Positions 1-7,347 of a stretch of 9,344 nucleotides of DNA are shown here, piece after piece; position 1 is the first letter of the stretch, and each line of letters opens with the position of its first letter. The position numbers and the translations under genes are program-made. Under the pieces are notes generated by a model. The model was not told where the DNA came from. It ran no database searches and saw only the letters and a list, made by a program, of their open reading frames with translations. This stretch comes from CAYSPU01 sp964432995 (lineage in GTDB: Bacteria > Verrucomicrobiota > Verrucomicrobiia > Limisphaerales > JAHDYP01), in the NCBI GenBank assembly GCA_964432995.1, contig CAYSPU010000233.1, positions 1 to 9,344 on the forward strand, written 5' to 3'.

Positions 1-355
1 CTTCATCAATGATGCCCCGCGCCTCCATGCACCGGAGCGCAAACAAACGGTTGGCCCAAGTGTAAGCAGATTCACGGACGAACTCGGCAACGGCGGCAGC
101 GCGTTCGACGTCCGCCTCGGTGCGGAGTTGAAGGTAGCCATCCACCAAACGACGCGCGGCCTTGTCCTCGGAGGAGAGGTGCGGCATTTCGTCGAGCGGC
201 TTGCTGGGCCGGTCCCTCCAAACGCCGATTTCATTCAAACGGCGCTCAAGGTCACCGGGATTCCAAGCGCCGGTCTTCTTGTCATGCCAGCCTTCCAACT
301 CGTGGCGGAGTTCGAGACTGATGCCACGCAGAATCTTTTTTAGGCTGGCGTCCAT
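1..355 (-). CDS. N-terminal part of a PglX/Eco57I-like (type IIG/BREX-type) DNA adenine methyltransferase, cut by window edge
   Basis: Translating the minus strand from the ATG at 353-355 gives 118 open residues running out of the window at position 1. Residues 97-118 contain AYTWANRLFALRCMEARGII. This closely resembles the conserved AYTW-NR-AIRYME-G helix near the N-terminus of PglX and related class I adenine methyltransferases with Eco57I-type architecture. Those proteins methylate adenine in DNA as part of BREX, or combine methylation and cleavage in type IIG enzymes. The catalytic NPPY motif, the SAM-binding motif and any nuclease motif would lie beyond the window, so activity cannot be judged. 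The start lies 9 bases after the rmuC stop, with no clear Shine-Dalgarno sequence, so translation may be coupled to rmuC. The N-terminus looks intact: MDASLKKILRGISLELRHEL, then a charged helical stretch. Family identity rests on one motif and overall character; the subfamily (BREX PglX, DISARM-type or stand-alone) is not decided. Confidence 0.72.
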   Translation of the reverse strand, partial: MDASLKKILRGISLELRHELEGWHDKKTGAWNPGDLERRLNEIGVWRDRPSKPLDEMPHLSSEDKAARRLVDGYLQLRTEADVERAAAVAEFVRESAYTWANRLFALRCMEARGIIDE

Positions 356-364
356 GATGGCAGT

Positions 365-1915
365 TCAATCGGTCTTGGCGTCGGTCGCAGCAGGCAGTGC
401 CAGCAACTCGGTTGCTTGAATAGCGCGAGTGGTTTTCTCCACAACCACAACGGTCTCGATTTCTTTGTCTGACGCGGCACCGAGTTCCTTGAACTTGCGG
501 GCGGTGATCAGCACACGGCTTTCGAGCGAACCAGCGGCTTTGTTGTAGGCTTCCACCGCGCCATCCAGTCTGCTCCCAACGGTGGCGAAATGCTCCGCCA
601 GCACCCGCATCCGGTCATACAGTTCCCGGCCGAGATTGCTGATGGCCTGGGCATTTTCGGCGATGTGTTCCTGCCGCCAGCCGTAGGAGACGGCACGCAA
701 GAGGGCAATGAGAGTGGTCGGCGTGGCCAGAATGACTTTTTGCTCAACCCCGGATTCAATCAGGCCGGGGTCCTGTTCCAAGGCGGCGCTGAAAAAGGTT
801 TCACCCGGAAGGAACAGCACAACGAATTCGGGCGCGGGCTTGAATTGGTCCCAATAGCCTTTGGTTCCCAGCTTGGCGATGTGGTCTGAGACCTGTTTGG
901 CGTGCTTCTTGAGCTGCGCCAGGCGGGCGTGTTCGTCCGGAGCCGATAGCGCATCGAGGTAAGCCTGCAAAGGGCATTTGGCGTCCACCACAACGTTCTT
1001 GCTGCCGGGGAGTTTCACGACGAGGTCGGGGCGCAACCGGCCTTCCTCGGTGGTGACGGACTCCTGCTGGAGGAAATCGCAGTGGTCAATCATGCCGGCC
1101 ATCTCCACGACCCGCTTGAGTTGGATTTCACCCCAGCGGCCTCGCACCTGGGGCGCACGGAGGGCTTTGACGAGATTGGCGGTTTCGGTGTGAAGCTGCG
1201 CTTGGGTCGTTGCCAATGATCTGACCTGCTCCGTCAGTGTGGAATAAGCGGACCTGCGTTCCATCTCGATGACGGCGATCTTGCCATCCACTTTTTCGAG
1301 GGATTCCTTCAACGGCTTGACCAGATCGTCAATAGCCCGCTGTCGCGCTGTCAGATCGGTTCGTGCGCTCTGCTGGAATGCTTCAAGCACGGTCTTGGCG
1401 AGGTCCAGAAACGTCTGGTTATTGCTCTTGAGCGCATCAGAGGAAAGCGCTTTGAAGGCGTCACCGAGTCTCCGTTGGGCGTCGTTCAGGAGCGCGAGTT
1501 TCTCGTCGGCAGCCTGGCGTTCCTTTTGCAGGAGCGTGTTGAGTTGAGCCTGCGCTTCCCTGAGTTTGGCGACTTCCGTATTCAGCGCAGCGAGGTCCTG
1601 GCCCTTCGCCTTCACTTCGTCTTCCAGAATCGGGATGCGAGTGTTCTTTTCCTCGGCGGCTGCGCGTCCGGCCGATTCTGAGGTGAGGTTCGTTTGGAGC
1701 CGGGCGGTTTCGCCAGTCGCTTTCTCTAACGAAGCGATCACGCCTTGAAGTTGCGCATCCCTGGCTTGGAGCGTAGCGCTCAAACCTGCACACTGAGCCT
1801 CGGCCTCTGCCTTTGCCTTGTCCGCCGCAGCCTGAATCCTCCCTTTGAGGATGAGCCAGACGGCAACGCCGCCGACAGCCAGGCCGACGGCAAGCATGGC
1901 GACCTCGGTCGTCAT
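365..1915 (-). CDS. rmuC: RmuC family DNA recombination protein
   Basis: 516 residues, slightly longer than E. coli RmuC. An N-terminal membrane segment (about residues 6-23) is followed by a long Ala/Glu/Lys/Gln-rich coiled coil (about 30-250) and the RmuC domain (about 175-475). The diagnostic stretch RGRWGEIQL is at 258-266. LRPDLVV (D297) followed by VVVDAKCPL (D311, K313) forms a PD-(D/E)XK-like nuclease core; YWDQFKPAPEFVVLFLPGE (354-372) and a conserved YGWRQE segment follow. RmuC proteins are predicted nucleases that limit recombination at inverted repeats; the biochemistry is poorly known. The open frame extends upstream to 2191, but the ATG at 1915 is chosen: AAGGA lies 5 bases before it, the membrane segment begins at once, and the extension has no family character. 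It is followed after 9 bases by a methyltransferase-like gene, implying one transcript and a possible role in a defence locus. By hand count, 481-540 is 36/60 GC against 44/60 in hpnA at 2221-2280. Confidence 0.95.
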   Translation of the reverse strand: MTTEVAMLAVGLAVGGVAVWLILKGRIQAAADKAKAEAEAQCAGLSATLQARDAQLQGVIASLEKATGETARLQTNLTSESAGRAAAEEKNTRIPILEDEVKAKGQDLAALNTEVAKLREAQAQLNTLLQKERQAADEKLALLNDAQRRLGDAFKALSSDALKSNNQTFLDLAKTVLEAFQQSARTDLTARQRAIDDLVKPLKESLEKVDGKIAVIEMERRSAYSTLTEQVRSLATTQAQLHTETANLVKALRAPQVRGRWGEIQLKRVVEMAGMIDHCDFLQQESVTTEEGRLRPDLVVKLPGSKNVVVDAKCPLQAYLDALSAPDEHARLAQLKKHAKQVSDHIAKLGTKGYWDQFKPAPEFVVLFLPGETFFSAALEQDPGLIESGVEQKVILATPTTLIALLRAVSYGWRQEHIAENAQAISNLGRELYDRMRVLAEHFATVGSRLDGAVEAYNKAAGSLESRVLITARKFKELGAASDKEIETVVVVEKTTRAIQATELLALPAATDAKTD

Positions 1916-2180
1916 ATCAGTCCTTGTGGTTGCTGCAGTCTCATCCGTGGCTTCAAGTCGGGAAGGTGTGCGCTCATGGTTTTGGAGTGTGGCCTTCGGC
2001 CTTCGCTGATTGCACTCTTTGCTACATCTGTACCTGAGGCGGCAATCGCTACAAGCTCCGATCCATCTTCCGTCACACTTCGAGCCGGCGTACGGCGCAT
2101 CCTGGGGGCGCGCACTGGATCGGCGCACCGCAGGGGTGTGAACTATGCCGGCTGGTGGAGGTGTAGTGGCGGAGTACGGT
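1916..2180. other. 265-base spacer between hpnA and rmuC, no supported gene
   Basis: Nothing here has clear coding character. No intrinsic terminator is visible after hpnA, and no convincing sigma-70 promoter was found for rmuC; the best minus-strand match has only 3 of 6 bases in each box. It contains a direct repeat of GGCCTTC (two copies around 1991-2004) and several self-complementary GC hexamers such as GCCGGC and CGTACG. A 67-codon minus-strand open frame (1912-2115, starting MRAPRMRRTPARSVTEDG) ends in TGA overlapping the rmuC ATG as ATGA. No Shine-Dalgarno sequence or recognisable domain supports it as a gene. It could be a leader open frame, or chance coding in a dispersed intergenic repeat. 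Confidence 0.5.
1921..1925 (-). promoter_or_regulatory. Ribosome binding site deciding the rmuC start
   Basis: On the minus strand the sequence AAGGACTGATATG places AAGGA 5 bases before the ATG at 1913-1915. This is the clearest Shine-Dalgarno match among the genes here, and it supports the internal start over the longer open frame beginning at 2191. Confidence 0.75.
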
Positions 2181-3191
2181 TTACCCTGCATAACCGTTTT
2201 CCCGGAACCACCGGACGGCGTCGCGGAAGGCCTCCCGGGGTGGGGTCTGGGGCAGACCGAGTTCGCGGATGGCCTTGGCGGGGTTGAAGAACATCTTGTG
2301 GCGCGCCATGCGGACGCCGGCCAGCGGGGCCTTGGGCGGTCGGCCCGTGCAACGGGAGATTGTCTCGCTGACGTGCGCGGCGGCGAGGGCGACGACGTAG
2401 GGGATGCGGACGCGGGGCGCCGGCAGGCCAGTGACTTCCGCCAGAACGTCGAGGGCCTGTTTCATCGTCCAGTTCCCCTCGGCATGGCCGAGGATGTATC
2501 GTTCCCCGACCCGTCCTTTCTCGGCCGCCAGAACGTGTCCGACGGCCACGTCCCGGACGTGGACCCAGTTGAGTCCCGTATCGAGGTAAGCGGGCAGTTG
2601 ACGGCGGAGGAAGTCCAGGATGACCCGGCCGGTGGGCGTGGGTTTGACGTCGCGCGGTCCGATGGGGGCGCTGGGGTTGACGATCACGATCGGCAGGCCG
2701 CGCCGGGCGAATTCGAGCGCGATCTGTTCCGCCTGCCACTTGGACAGCTTGTAGGGGTTGCTCATTTGCGCCATGGAGACCGGCGCCGATTCGTCCGTGG
2801 GCTGGAGGTGTCCGGCGTGCGCGCGGGGGAGGCCGATGCAGCCGACGGTGCTGGTGTAGACGATACGGGAGCAGCCCGCTTGGGAGGCGGCTTCGATCAC
2901 ATTGCGTGTGCCTTCCACGTTGGCGCGGAACATGGGCGCGTAGTCCGGCAGCCAGAGGTGATAGCTCGCCGCGACGTGAAAGCACCAGTCGCAGCCGGCC
3001 GCCGCCCGGCCGAGGGAAGCGCGGTCGGCCAGGTCGCCGCCGACGGTTTCGCACGTGGCGCCCGCGAGTCCGCGGAGGTCGCTTCCCGGGCGGATCAGAG
3101 CGCGAACGGAGTGGCCGCGAGCGGCGAGTTCGTGGACGAGGTTGGCGCCGATGAATCCGGCGGCGCCGGTGACCAGGCAGCGCGTGGGCAT
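2181..3191 (-). CDS. hpnA: HpnA-like NAD-dependent sugar epimerase/dehydratase (extended SDR)
   Basis: 336 residues, the usual length for hopanoid-associated sugar epimerase HpnA. The Rossmann motif LVTGAAGFIG (residues 6-15) binds NAD(P). VYTSTVG (111-117) supplies the catalytic Ser/Thr, and YKLSK (147-151) is the Tyr-x-x-x-Lys pair. Features typical of HpnA rather than generic epimerases are FHVAASYHLW (71-80), NVEGTRNV (91-98), VNPSAPIGPRDVKPTPTGR (171-189), YLDTGLNWVHVRDVA (202-216) and the GVRMARHKMFF segment near the C-terminus. HpnA enzymes are linked to hopanoid head-group synthesis by gene context in other bacteria; the substrate is not established. No squalene-hopene cyclase or other hpn gene is visible, so a role in another glycolipid or polysaccharide is equally possible. 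The start at 3191 fits the family's short N-terminus but lacks a clear Shine-Dalgarno sequence. The terminator upstream at 3379-3406 suggests independent transcription. Confidence 0.92.
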   Translation of the reverse strand: MPTRCLVTGAAGFIGANLVHELAARGHSVRALIRPGSDLRGLAGATCETVGGDLADRASLGRAAAGCDWCFHVAASYHLWLPDYAPMFRANVEGTRNVIEAASQAGCSRIVYTSTVGCIGLPRAHAGHLQPTDESAPVSMAQMSNPYKLSKWQAEQIALEFARRGLPIVIVNPSAPIGPRDVKPTPTGRVILDFLRRQLPAYLDTGLNWVHVRDVAVGHVLAAEKGRVGERYILGHAEGNWTMKQALDVLAEVTGLPAPRVRIPYVVALAAAHVSETISRCTGRPPKAPLAGVRMARHKMFFNPAKAIRELGLPQTPPREAFRDAVRWFRENGYAG

Positions 3192-3378
3192 GCCGTATTG
3201 CGGGGAGTTCGGGGCATGGGGTCAATGATGAAAGAGGGGTGTCGAACGCGCGGGTCTTCTGATCCGCAGCGGAGATGGCGCACCCGATGGGCTGCGGTTC
3301 GAGCCGCCCTCGCCGGAGGCTTCGGCGCGCCGGGAGCGAGCCGCGGTCCCGACTTGGCGGGCCGGCGACCGGAAACAA

Positions 3379-3406
3379 GAAAGCCGGCTCGGGAGAGCCG
3401 GCTTTC
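3379..3406 (-). terminator. Rho-independent terminator of the TonB-dependent receptor gene
   Basis: A perfect 12-bp stem, GAAAGCCGGCTC paired with GAGCCGGCTTTC, closes a 4-base loop. In the minus direction it is followed by TTGTTTCC, a moderately T-rich tail. It begins 24 bases after the receptor stop codon. The plus-strand side is followed by GCGCAAAG with no T run, so it should work only for minus-strand transcription. Confidence 0.8.
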
Positions 3407-3430
3407 GCGCAAAGGACAGGTTGGGGAGTG

Positions 3431-6160
3431 CTAGAACTTCTTGCTCACGCCCACGTACCAGAAGCGGCCGCGAGGATCGTGGGTGCCGATGTCGTAGCCT
3501 TCAGTGTCATAGTCCGAGAAGGGCGGGGCGTCGTCGGCGACGTTGAGGCAGCCGGCGGTGACCTTGAAGTCGTAGGGCAGTTCGACACTGGCCTGGACGT
3601 CGAACGTGAGCCACGCGTCGATTCTCGTGGCGTCGGCTTCATAGGCTTGGCCGTAGCTGCCGATGTAGTTGGCAACGCCACCGAGCGTGTAGCGTTTGTA
3701 GTTCCAGAACAGGCTGCCCACGCCGCGCCAGCGCGGGTAGTAGAACGTCCCCGCGTAATCGGTGGTGTCGCCGCTCCCCAGTGGCTGGTCCTCCCACTTG
3801 TTCAGGTAGGTGAAGTCAGCAGCCGGGGTGAACGTGCCGATGTCCGTGTCAATCTCCCAGGAGGCACCGAAGTCGATGCCGTCCACCTCGCGGGTGGCGA
3901 GGTTCTCGTAGGAGTTGAAGGTTTCGAGGATTTCGTGGGTGACGGGGTCACGAATCACCCATCCGGCGAACGCCGCTCCGCCGCTGTAGAAGTTCTCCTC
4001 GACGATGTACTGGTCGGAGAAACTCGAGATGGCGTCCTCGTGTTTGATCCACCAGTAATCGACGTAGAGGCTGAGGCCTTTGACCGGCTCCCAAACGGCG
4101 CCCACGGAGAACGACTCGGATTCCTCGGCATCGAGGTCTTCGTTGCCGCTGAGGGTGACGTGGTACTGGGTTGGGGCACCGTAGCGGGGGGACTCGGGGT
4201 CGGGATCGTAGATGTAGTTATAGGCGACGGATTCACCCATATAGAGTTCCGGGAGCGACGGGGCGCGGAAGCCGGTGGCATAGGAGCCGCGGAGGGCCAG
4301 TTGGCTGAACGGCTTCCATTTGGCGCCGACCTTCGGGTTGACCGAGTTGCCGAAGTCCTCGTAGTTGTCCCAGCGGAGGGCGAGCTGGAGGTCGAATGCT
4401 TCGATGAAGGGGATGTTGTTGTCTTTGCTGGCGAGGGGGATGGAGAGTTCGCCGTAGAGCGCCCCGGCGTAACGGGAGCCCCGTGCTGCCGTGCCGCCCG
4501 AGGAAACGATCTGTTCGGTGGCGGAGAGGGAGTCCGGCGTGTCGGAGAACCGCTCGTGGCGTCCCTCGATCCCGACGAAGACCGCCATGGTTCCCGCCCA
4601 GTTATCCACGATGGGGCCATAGGCTTTCGCGTCGAGCAAACTCAGTTCCGATTCACCTTCCCGGAAGGTATTGACCCTGATTCGGTCCAGCACCTCCGGG
4701 TTGTTGGCCATGACCTGGCCGGTGTCGCTGACGTAGTTCGCATAGGGGGCGAAGACGTTGAACGCCCGGGAAGGATCGGTCTCAAACAACGCTTCACGCA
4801 GCGCCTGGGCATCGATGTAGTTCTTGCCGCGGCTGATCGTCTTGTTGTTGTTGTAGAGGAACCCGGCTTCGGCTTCCCATTCTGCGCCCAGATGGAACTT
4901 CGGTCCCACCAGGAAGCGGACGGCATCGGTATCCAGCTCGTTGATGCGCTGCCCGGCTTCGGTCGGGCGATAGCGGAAGTAGACATCCTCGCCGAACGGG
5001 TTGTAGGGGTTGCTGGCGGGGACCATATAGGCGAGGCCTGCCGGATAACCGGAGTAGAAGGGCGGGGAGTTTGCGGCGATCGGCGTGGGCGCCATGTAGG
5101 TCACCGTGTTGACGTTCCGGTAGGAGGCTTCCGCGAAGACCTCGGCCCAGTCCGCCAAGTCGTGGCTGATGAGGCCCACGAAGCCGTAGCGTGTGGTCTC
5201 CGGAATCAAGGAGCTGTAGGGATTGAAGTCGAAGTAATTGACGACACCTGGTGTGAAGCCGCTGCCGTCGGGATTGACCGAGACCCAACTGTTGCCGCCG
5301 GGGTAGACGCCAGTCTCACCGTCGCCGATGGCGTTCAGCGAGCCGTCCACGGCGTAGATGCGGGCTGGGTTGGGTCCGATACCGCTGCGCTGGTCGTAGC
5401 CGCCCCGCCGGGACTGGTCCGCGCTGCTGGAGTAGTCGCGGTCGCCCATGAAGATCGCCTCGCGGCTGTAGTAATCCGCCACGAAGAGGGCGGACGACTT
5501 CTCGGTGGAGATGCCGGTGACGATGCTGTAGACCTGCTCGAGGGCGTCGTTATCGGTGGTGTTGCCGATGCGGGCGCTGATCTCCGTGCCGTCGTATTCC
5601 TTGCGCAGGATGATGTTCACCACCCCGGCGACGGCATCCGAGCCATAAAGGGCGGAAGCGCCGTCCTTCAACACTTCGACGCGCTCGACCGCGGCGAGGG
5701 GGAGGCTGTTGAGGTCAATGAACACCTCGTTGATGTTCTGGGCGAAGCCGTAGGGAGCGATACGGCGGCCGTTCAGAAGGATGAGGGTGTTCTGCTGGCC
5801 GAGGCCGCGGAGGGAGATGCCGGAGGACCCGGGGGCGAAGGAGTTCTGGAACTTCTCGTCGAACGACGGGCCGTTTTGCTGGGGCAGGCGGCGGAGGATC
5901 TCGGAGACGGTGGTGAGACCGGTCTCCTCGATCTTCTCCCGTGTCAGCGAGATGACAGGCGAAGGCCCGATGGCGTCCACTGTGGGGAGCAGGGAGCCAG
6001 TGACCACCATTTTCTCCATTTCGATGGGCTCGCCTTCCGGGGCCGCGCTTTCCTGGGCCACCACCGTCGACAGCGCCAACGCGAAGGCCGCGAACGCGAC
6101 GCCAGGGCGGCGTCGTGCCAATGACTGGATCGTGGGTAGATGTCGTGTACTCATAACCAT
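3431..6160 (-). CDS. TonB-dependent outer-membrane receptor
   Basis: 909 residues. A signal peptide covers about residues 1-35: basic part with RRR at 17-19, hydrophobic core 21-34, likely cleavage near VVA-QE. EKMVVTGS (49-56) resembles a TonB box. The plug domain spans roughly 63-188 and includes GISLRGLGQQNTLILLNGRR (114-133) and the VERVEVLKDGASALYGSDAV stretch (158-177). The rest is a 22-strand-type barrel with alternating aromatic residues, including the conserved SYATGFRAPSLPELY region, and ends in WYVGVSKKF with the C-terminal Phe used for barrel assembly. It imports a ligand using energy from TonB; the ligand cannot be read from sequence. No SusD partner, carboxypeptidase-like N-terminal domain or sigma/anti-sigma pair is adjacent, so it does not look like a SusC-type system. 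The frame is open back to 6268, but the signal peptide favours the ATG at 6160 (or 6154, two codons later). Neither has a good Shine-Dalgarno sequence. Confidence 0.95.
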   Translation of the reverse strand: MVMSTRHLPTIQSLARRRPGVAFAAFALALSTVVAQESAAPEGEPIEMEKMVVTGSLLPTVDAIGPSPVISLTREKIEETGLTTVSEILRRLPQQNGPSFDEKFQNSFAPGSSGISLRGLGQQNTLILLNGRRIAPYGFAQNINEVFIDLNSLPLAAVERVEVLKDGASALYGSDAVAGVVNIILRKEYDGTEISARIGNTTDNDALEQVYSIVTGISTEKSSALFVADYYSREAIFMGDRDYSSSADQSRRGGYDQRSGIGPNPARIYAVDGSLNAIGDGETGVYPGGNSWVSVNPDGSGFTPGVVNYFDFNPYSSLIPETTRYGFVGLISHDLADWAEVFAEASYRNVNTVTYMAPTPIAANSPPFYSGYPAGLAYMVPASNPYNPFGEDVYFRYRPTEAGQRINELDTDAVRFLVGPKFHLGAEWEAEAGFLYNNNKTISRGKNYIDAQALREALFETDPSRAFNVFAPYANYVSDTGQVMANNPEVLDRIRVNTFREGESELSLLDAKAYGPIVDNWAGTMAVFVGIEGRHERFSDTPDSLSATEQIVSSGGTAARGSRYAGALYGELSIPLASKDNNIPFIEAFDLQLALRWDNYEDFGNSVNPKVGAKWKPFSQLALRGSYATGFRAPSLPELYMGESVAYNYIYDPDPESPRYGAPTQYHVTLSGNEDLDAEESESFSVGAVWEPVKGLSLYVDYWWIKHEDAISSFSDQYIVEENFYSGGAAFAGWVIRDPVTHEILETFNSYENLATREVDGIDFGASWEIDTDIGTFTPAADFTYLNKWEDQPLGSGDTTDYAGTFYYPRWRGVGSLFWNYKRYTLGGVANYIGSYGQAYEADATRIDAWLTFDVQASVELPYDFKVTAGCLNVADDAPPFSDYDTEGYDIGTHDPRGRFWYVGVSKKF

Positions 6161-6339
6161 GTTTGTTTGGGCCGGGTTGTGTAAACCAACAGGGAACCGA
6201 GCCGCAACCCCCTCGTAACACTGGGCGGAACTCCATCCATGGTTGTTCCTGGCTTGCCGTGCGCGCAATGCACCGAGTTACGCATCCTGGGCTCGCTTCC
6301 GTTTGCTATCGGGTCGTAGCTAATGGGTTACAACGGCGG

Positions 6340-6368
6340 ACCGTAGAGAATGGCGGGGAGGGAGTCAA
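6340..6368 (-). promoter_or_regulatory. Possible sigma-70-like promoter for the TonB-dependent receptor
   Basis: On the minus strand TTGACT (plus positions 6363-6368, 5 of 6 to consensus) and TACGGT (6340-6345, 3 of 6 but with the key T, A and final T) are separated by exactly 17 bases. This would start transcription near 6333 and leave a leader of about 170 bases before the receptor ATG. It is the best match seen by eye, and a chance occurrence is quite possible. Confidence 0.3.
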
Positions 6369-6380
6369 GCCCAACCTTAA

Positions 6381-6394
6381 TGCAACATCTTGCA
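6381..6394. repeat. Short inverted repeat TGCAA-N4-TTGCA
   Basis: TGCAACATCTTGCA has perfect 5-base half sites around a 4-base spacer. It lies just upstream of the possible receptor -35 box at 6363-6368, where an operator could sit. It may be a regulator site, but a repeat this short can occur by chance. Confidence 0.25.
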
Positions 6395-6591
6395 GGGGCG
6401 GCGGTTGACGTAGCGCGGGGGGTATGCGGTCCGCCAGCCCGTTCCTCCCAAACCCGCGTTCAAGCCCGACATCGCGGTTCGAGTGCGCGCTCCTCGAGGC
6501 TCGCCCGCAGCCCGGCCACAGCGGTCGGGTGAGGATCCGGGTTCCGCGAGGCACCTTGATCTTTTCGTGGCCACATGCTGAGGTCGGGACC

Positions 6592-7347
6592 ATGGATTGG
6601 CTCTTCAACCCCGAAATCTGGATCAGCCTCTTGACCCTGACCGTCCTCGAGATTGTGCTGGGGATCGACAACATCGTGTTCATCTCGATTCTGGCGGGGA
6701 AACTCCCGGAGAATCAGCAGGACAAGGCGCGCCGGTTGGGTCTGTCGCTGGCCATGATCACGCGGATTCTGCTGCTCGCGGGTCTGGTGTGGCTGGTCAA
6801 GCTCCGGACGCCGCTCTTCCATCTCCCCACCTTCGGGCTGGCCGACCACGCGGTCGGCGTGTCGGGTCGGGACTTGATCCTGCTGGCGGGCGGGCTCTTT
6901 TTGATCGCGAAGGCCACTCGGGAGATTCATGAGAAGCTGGAAGGCGAGGACGGGGAGGTGACGCGGAAGTTGCCGCCGACGTTCACGGCAGTGATTGTGC
7001 AGATCCTGCTGCTGGACATTGTGTTCTCGTTGGACTCGGTGATCACGGCGGTGGGGATGGCCCGGCAGTTGCCGGTGATGATTGCGGCGGTGATTCTGGC
7101 GGTGGTGTTCATGTTGATCTACTCCGGGCACATCAGTGCGTTCATTCAGCGGCATCCGACGATCAAGATGCTGGCGTTGAGCTTTCTGCTGCTGATCGGG
7201 GTGGCGCTGGTGGCCGAGGCTTTTCATCGGGAGATTCCCAAGGGGTATCTCTATTTCGCCATGGCCTTTTCCGTGGGGGTGGAAATGCTGAACCTCCGGG
7301 TGCGGACCCACGCGCCGGTGGTTGAACTGAGTCAGCCCTACCGGTAG
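6592..7347 (+). CDS. TerC family integral membrane protein (YgdQ-like)
   Basis: 251 residues, close to E. coli YgdQ, without the CBS/CorC_HlyC domains that lengthen other members. The motif LEIVLGIDNIVFISIL (19-34) carries the conserved acidic residues and Asn of transmembrane helix 1. The second half repeats it as LLDIVFSLDSVITAVGM (140-156) with D142 and D148. About seven hydrophobic segments are visible: roughly 10-35, 50-70, 93-107, 130-156, 160-180, 192-210 and 219-234. TerC proteins are inner-membrane proteins tied to metal handling; Bacillus members help metallate secreted proteins with manganese, and the E. coli paralogues are less understood. No tellurite-resistance genes adjoin it, so the TerC name should not be read as a resistance claim. 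The ATG at 6592 is chosen because GAGG lies 8 bases upstream and the first helix follows directly. The longer open frame from 6424 is not family-like. Confidence 0.92.
   Translation: MDWLFNPEIWISLLTLTVLEIVLGIDNIVFISILAGKLPENQQDKARRLGLSLAMITRILLLAGLVWLVKLRTPLFHLPTFGLADHAVGVSGRDLILLAGGLFLIAKATREIHEKLEGEDGEVTRKLPPTFTAVIVQILLLDIVFSLDSVITAVGMARQLPVMIAAVILAVVFMLIYSGHISAFIQRHPTIKMLALSFLLLIGVALVAEAFHREIPKGYLYFAMAFSVGVEMLNLRVRTHAPVVELSQPYR

Larger units (their letters stand above)
6161..6591. other. 431-base divergent intergenic region between the receptor and terC-like genes
   Basis: This region separates the minus-strand receptor from the plus-strand terC-like gene and must hold both promoters. Apart from the possible receptor promoter and the short inverted repeat, I see no gene. 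In-frame extensions of both flanking genes are open here but show no family-like sequence. I found no match to the yybP-ykoY manganese riboswitch that often precedes terC genes. No convincing plus-strand promoter for the terC-like gene was found. Confidence 0.5.

Noticed and set aside
1916..2191. 92-residue N-terminal extension of RmuC
   Set aside because: It precedes the membrane anchor that normally begins the protein, is not RmuC-like, and the internal ATG at 1915 has a good AAGGA site.
3200..3228. Promoter for hpnA giving a near-leaderless transcript (TTGACC-17-CGCAAT on the minus strand)
   Set aside because: The -10 box matches only 3 of 6 bases without the key first T and A; too weak to call.
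2143..3434. Long open frames on both strands over hpnA (411 codons minus, 429 codons plus)
   Set aside because: Both are Arg/Pro/Gly- or Gly/Asp-rich shadows in other frames of hpnA, which has complete family motifs.
3275..6124. 949-codon plus-strand open frame covering the receptor gene
   Set aside because: It is antisense to a clear TonB-dependent receptor, has a repetitive Gly/Val/Glu/Asp/Arg-rich composition with no domains, and is the usual stop-free complementary frame of a GC-rich gene.
6241..6260. Possible cobalamin riboswitch in the receptor leader
   Set aside because: Only AGCCAGGA on the minus strand resembles the B12 box; the other conserved blocks and their order are missing.
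6161..6268. Earlier start of the receptor at 6268
   Set aside because: It would place 36 polar residues before a typical signal peptide.
6400..6591. yybP-ykoY manganese riboswitch upstream of the terC-like gene
   Set aside because: The region was searched because TerC genes often carry one, but the conserved internal-loop sequences were not found.
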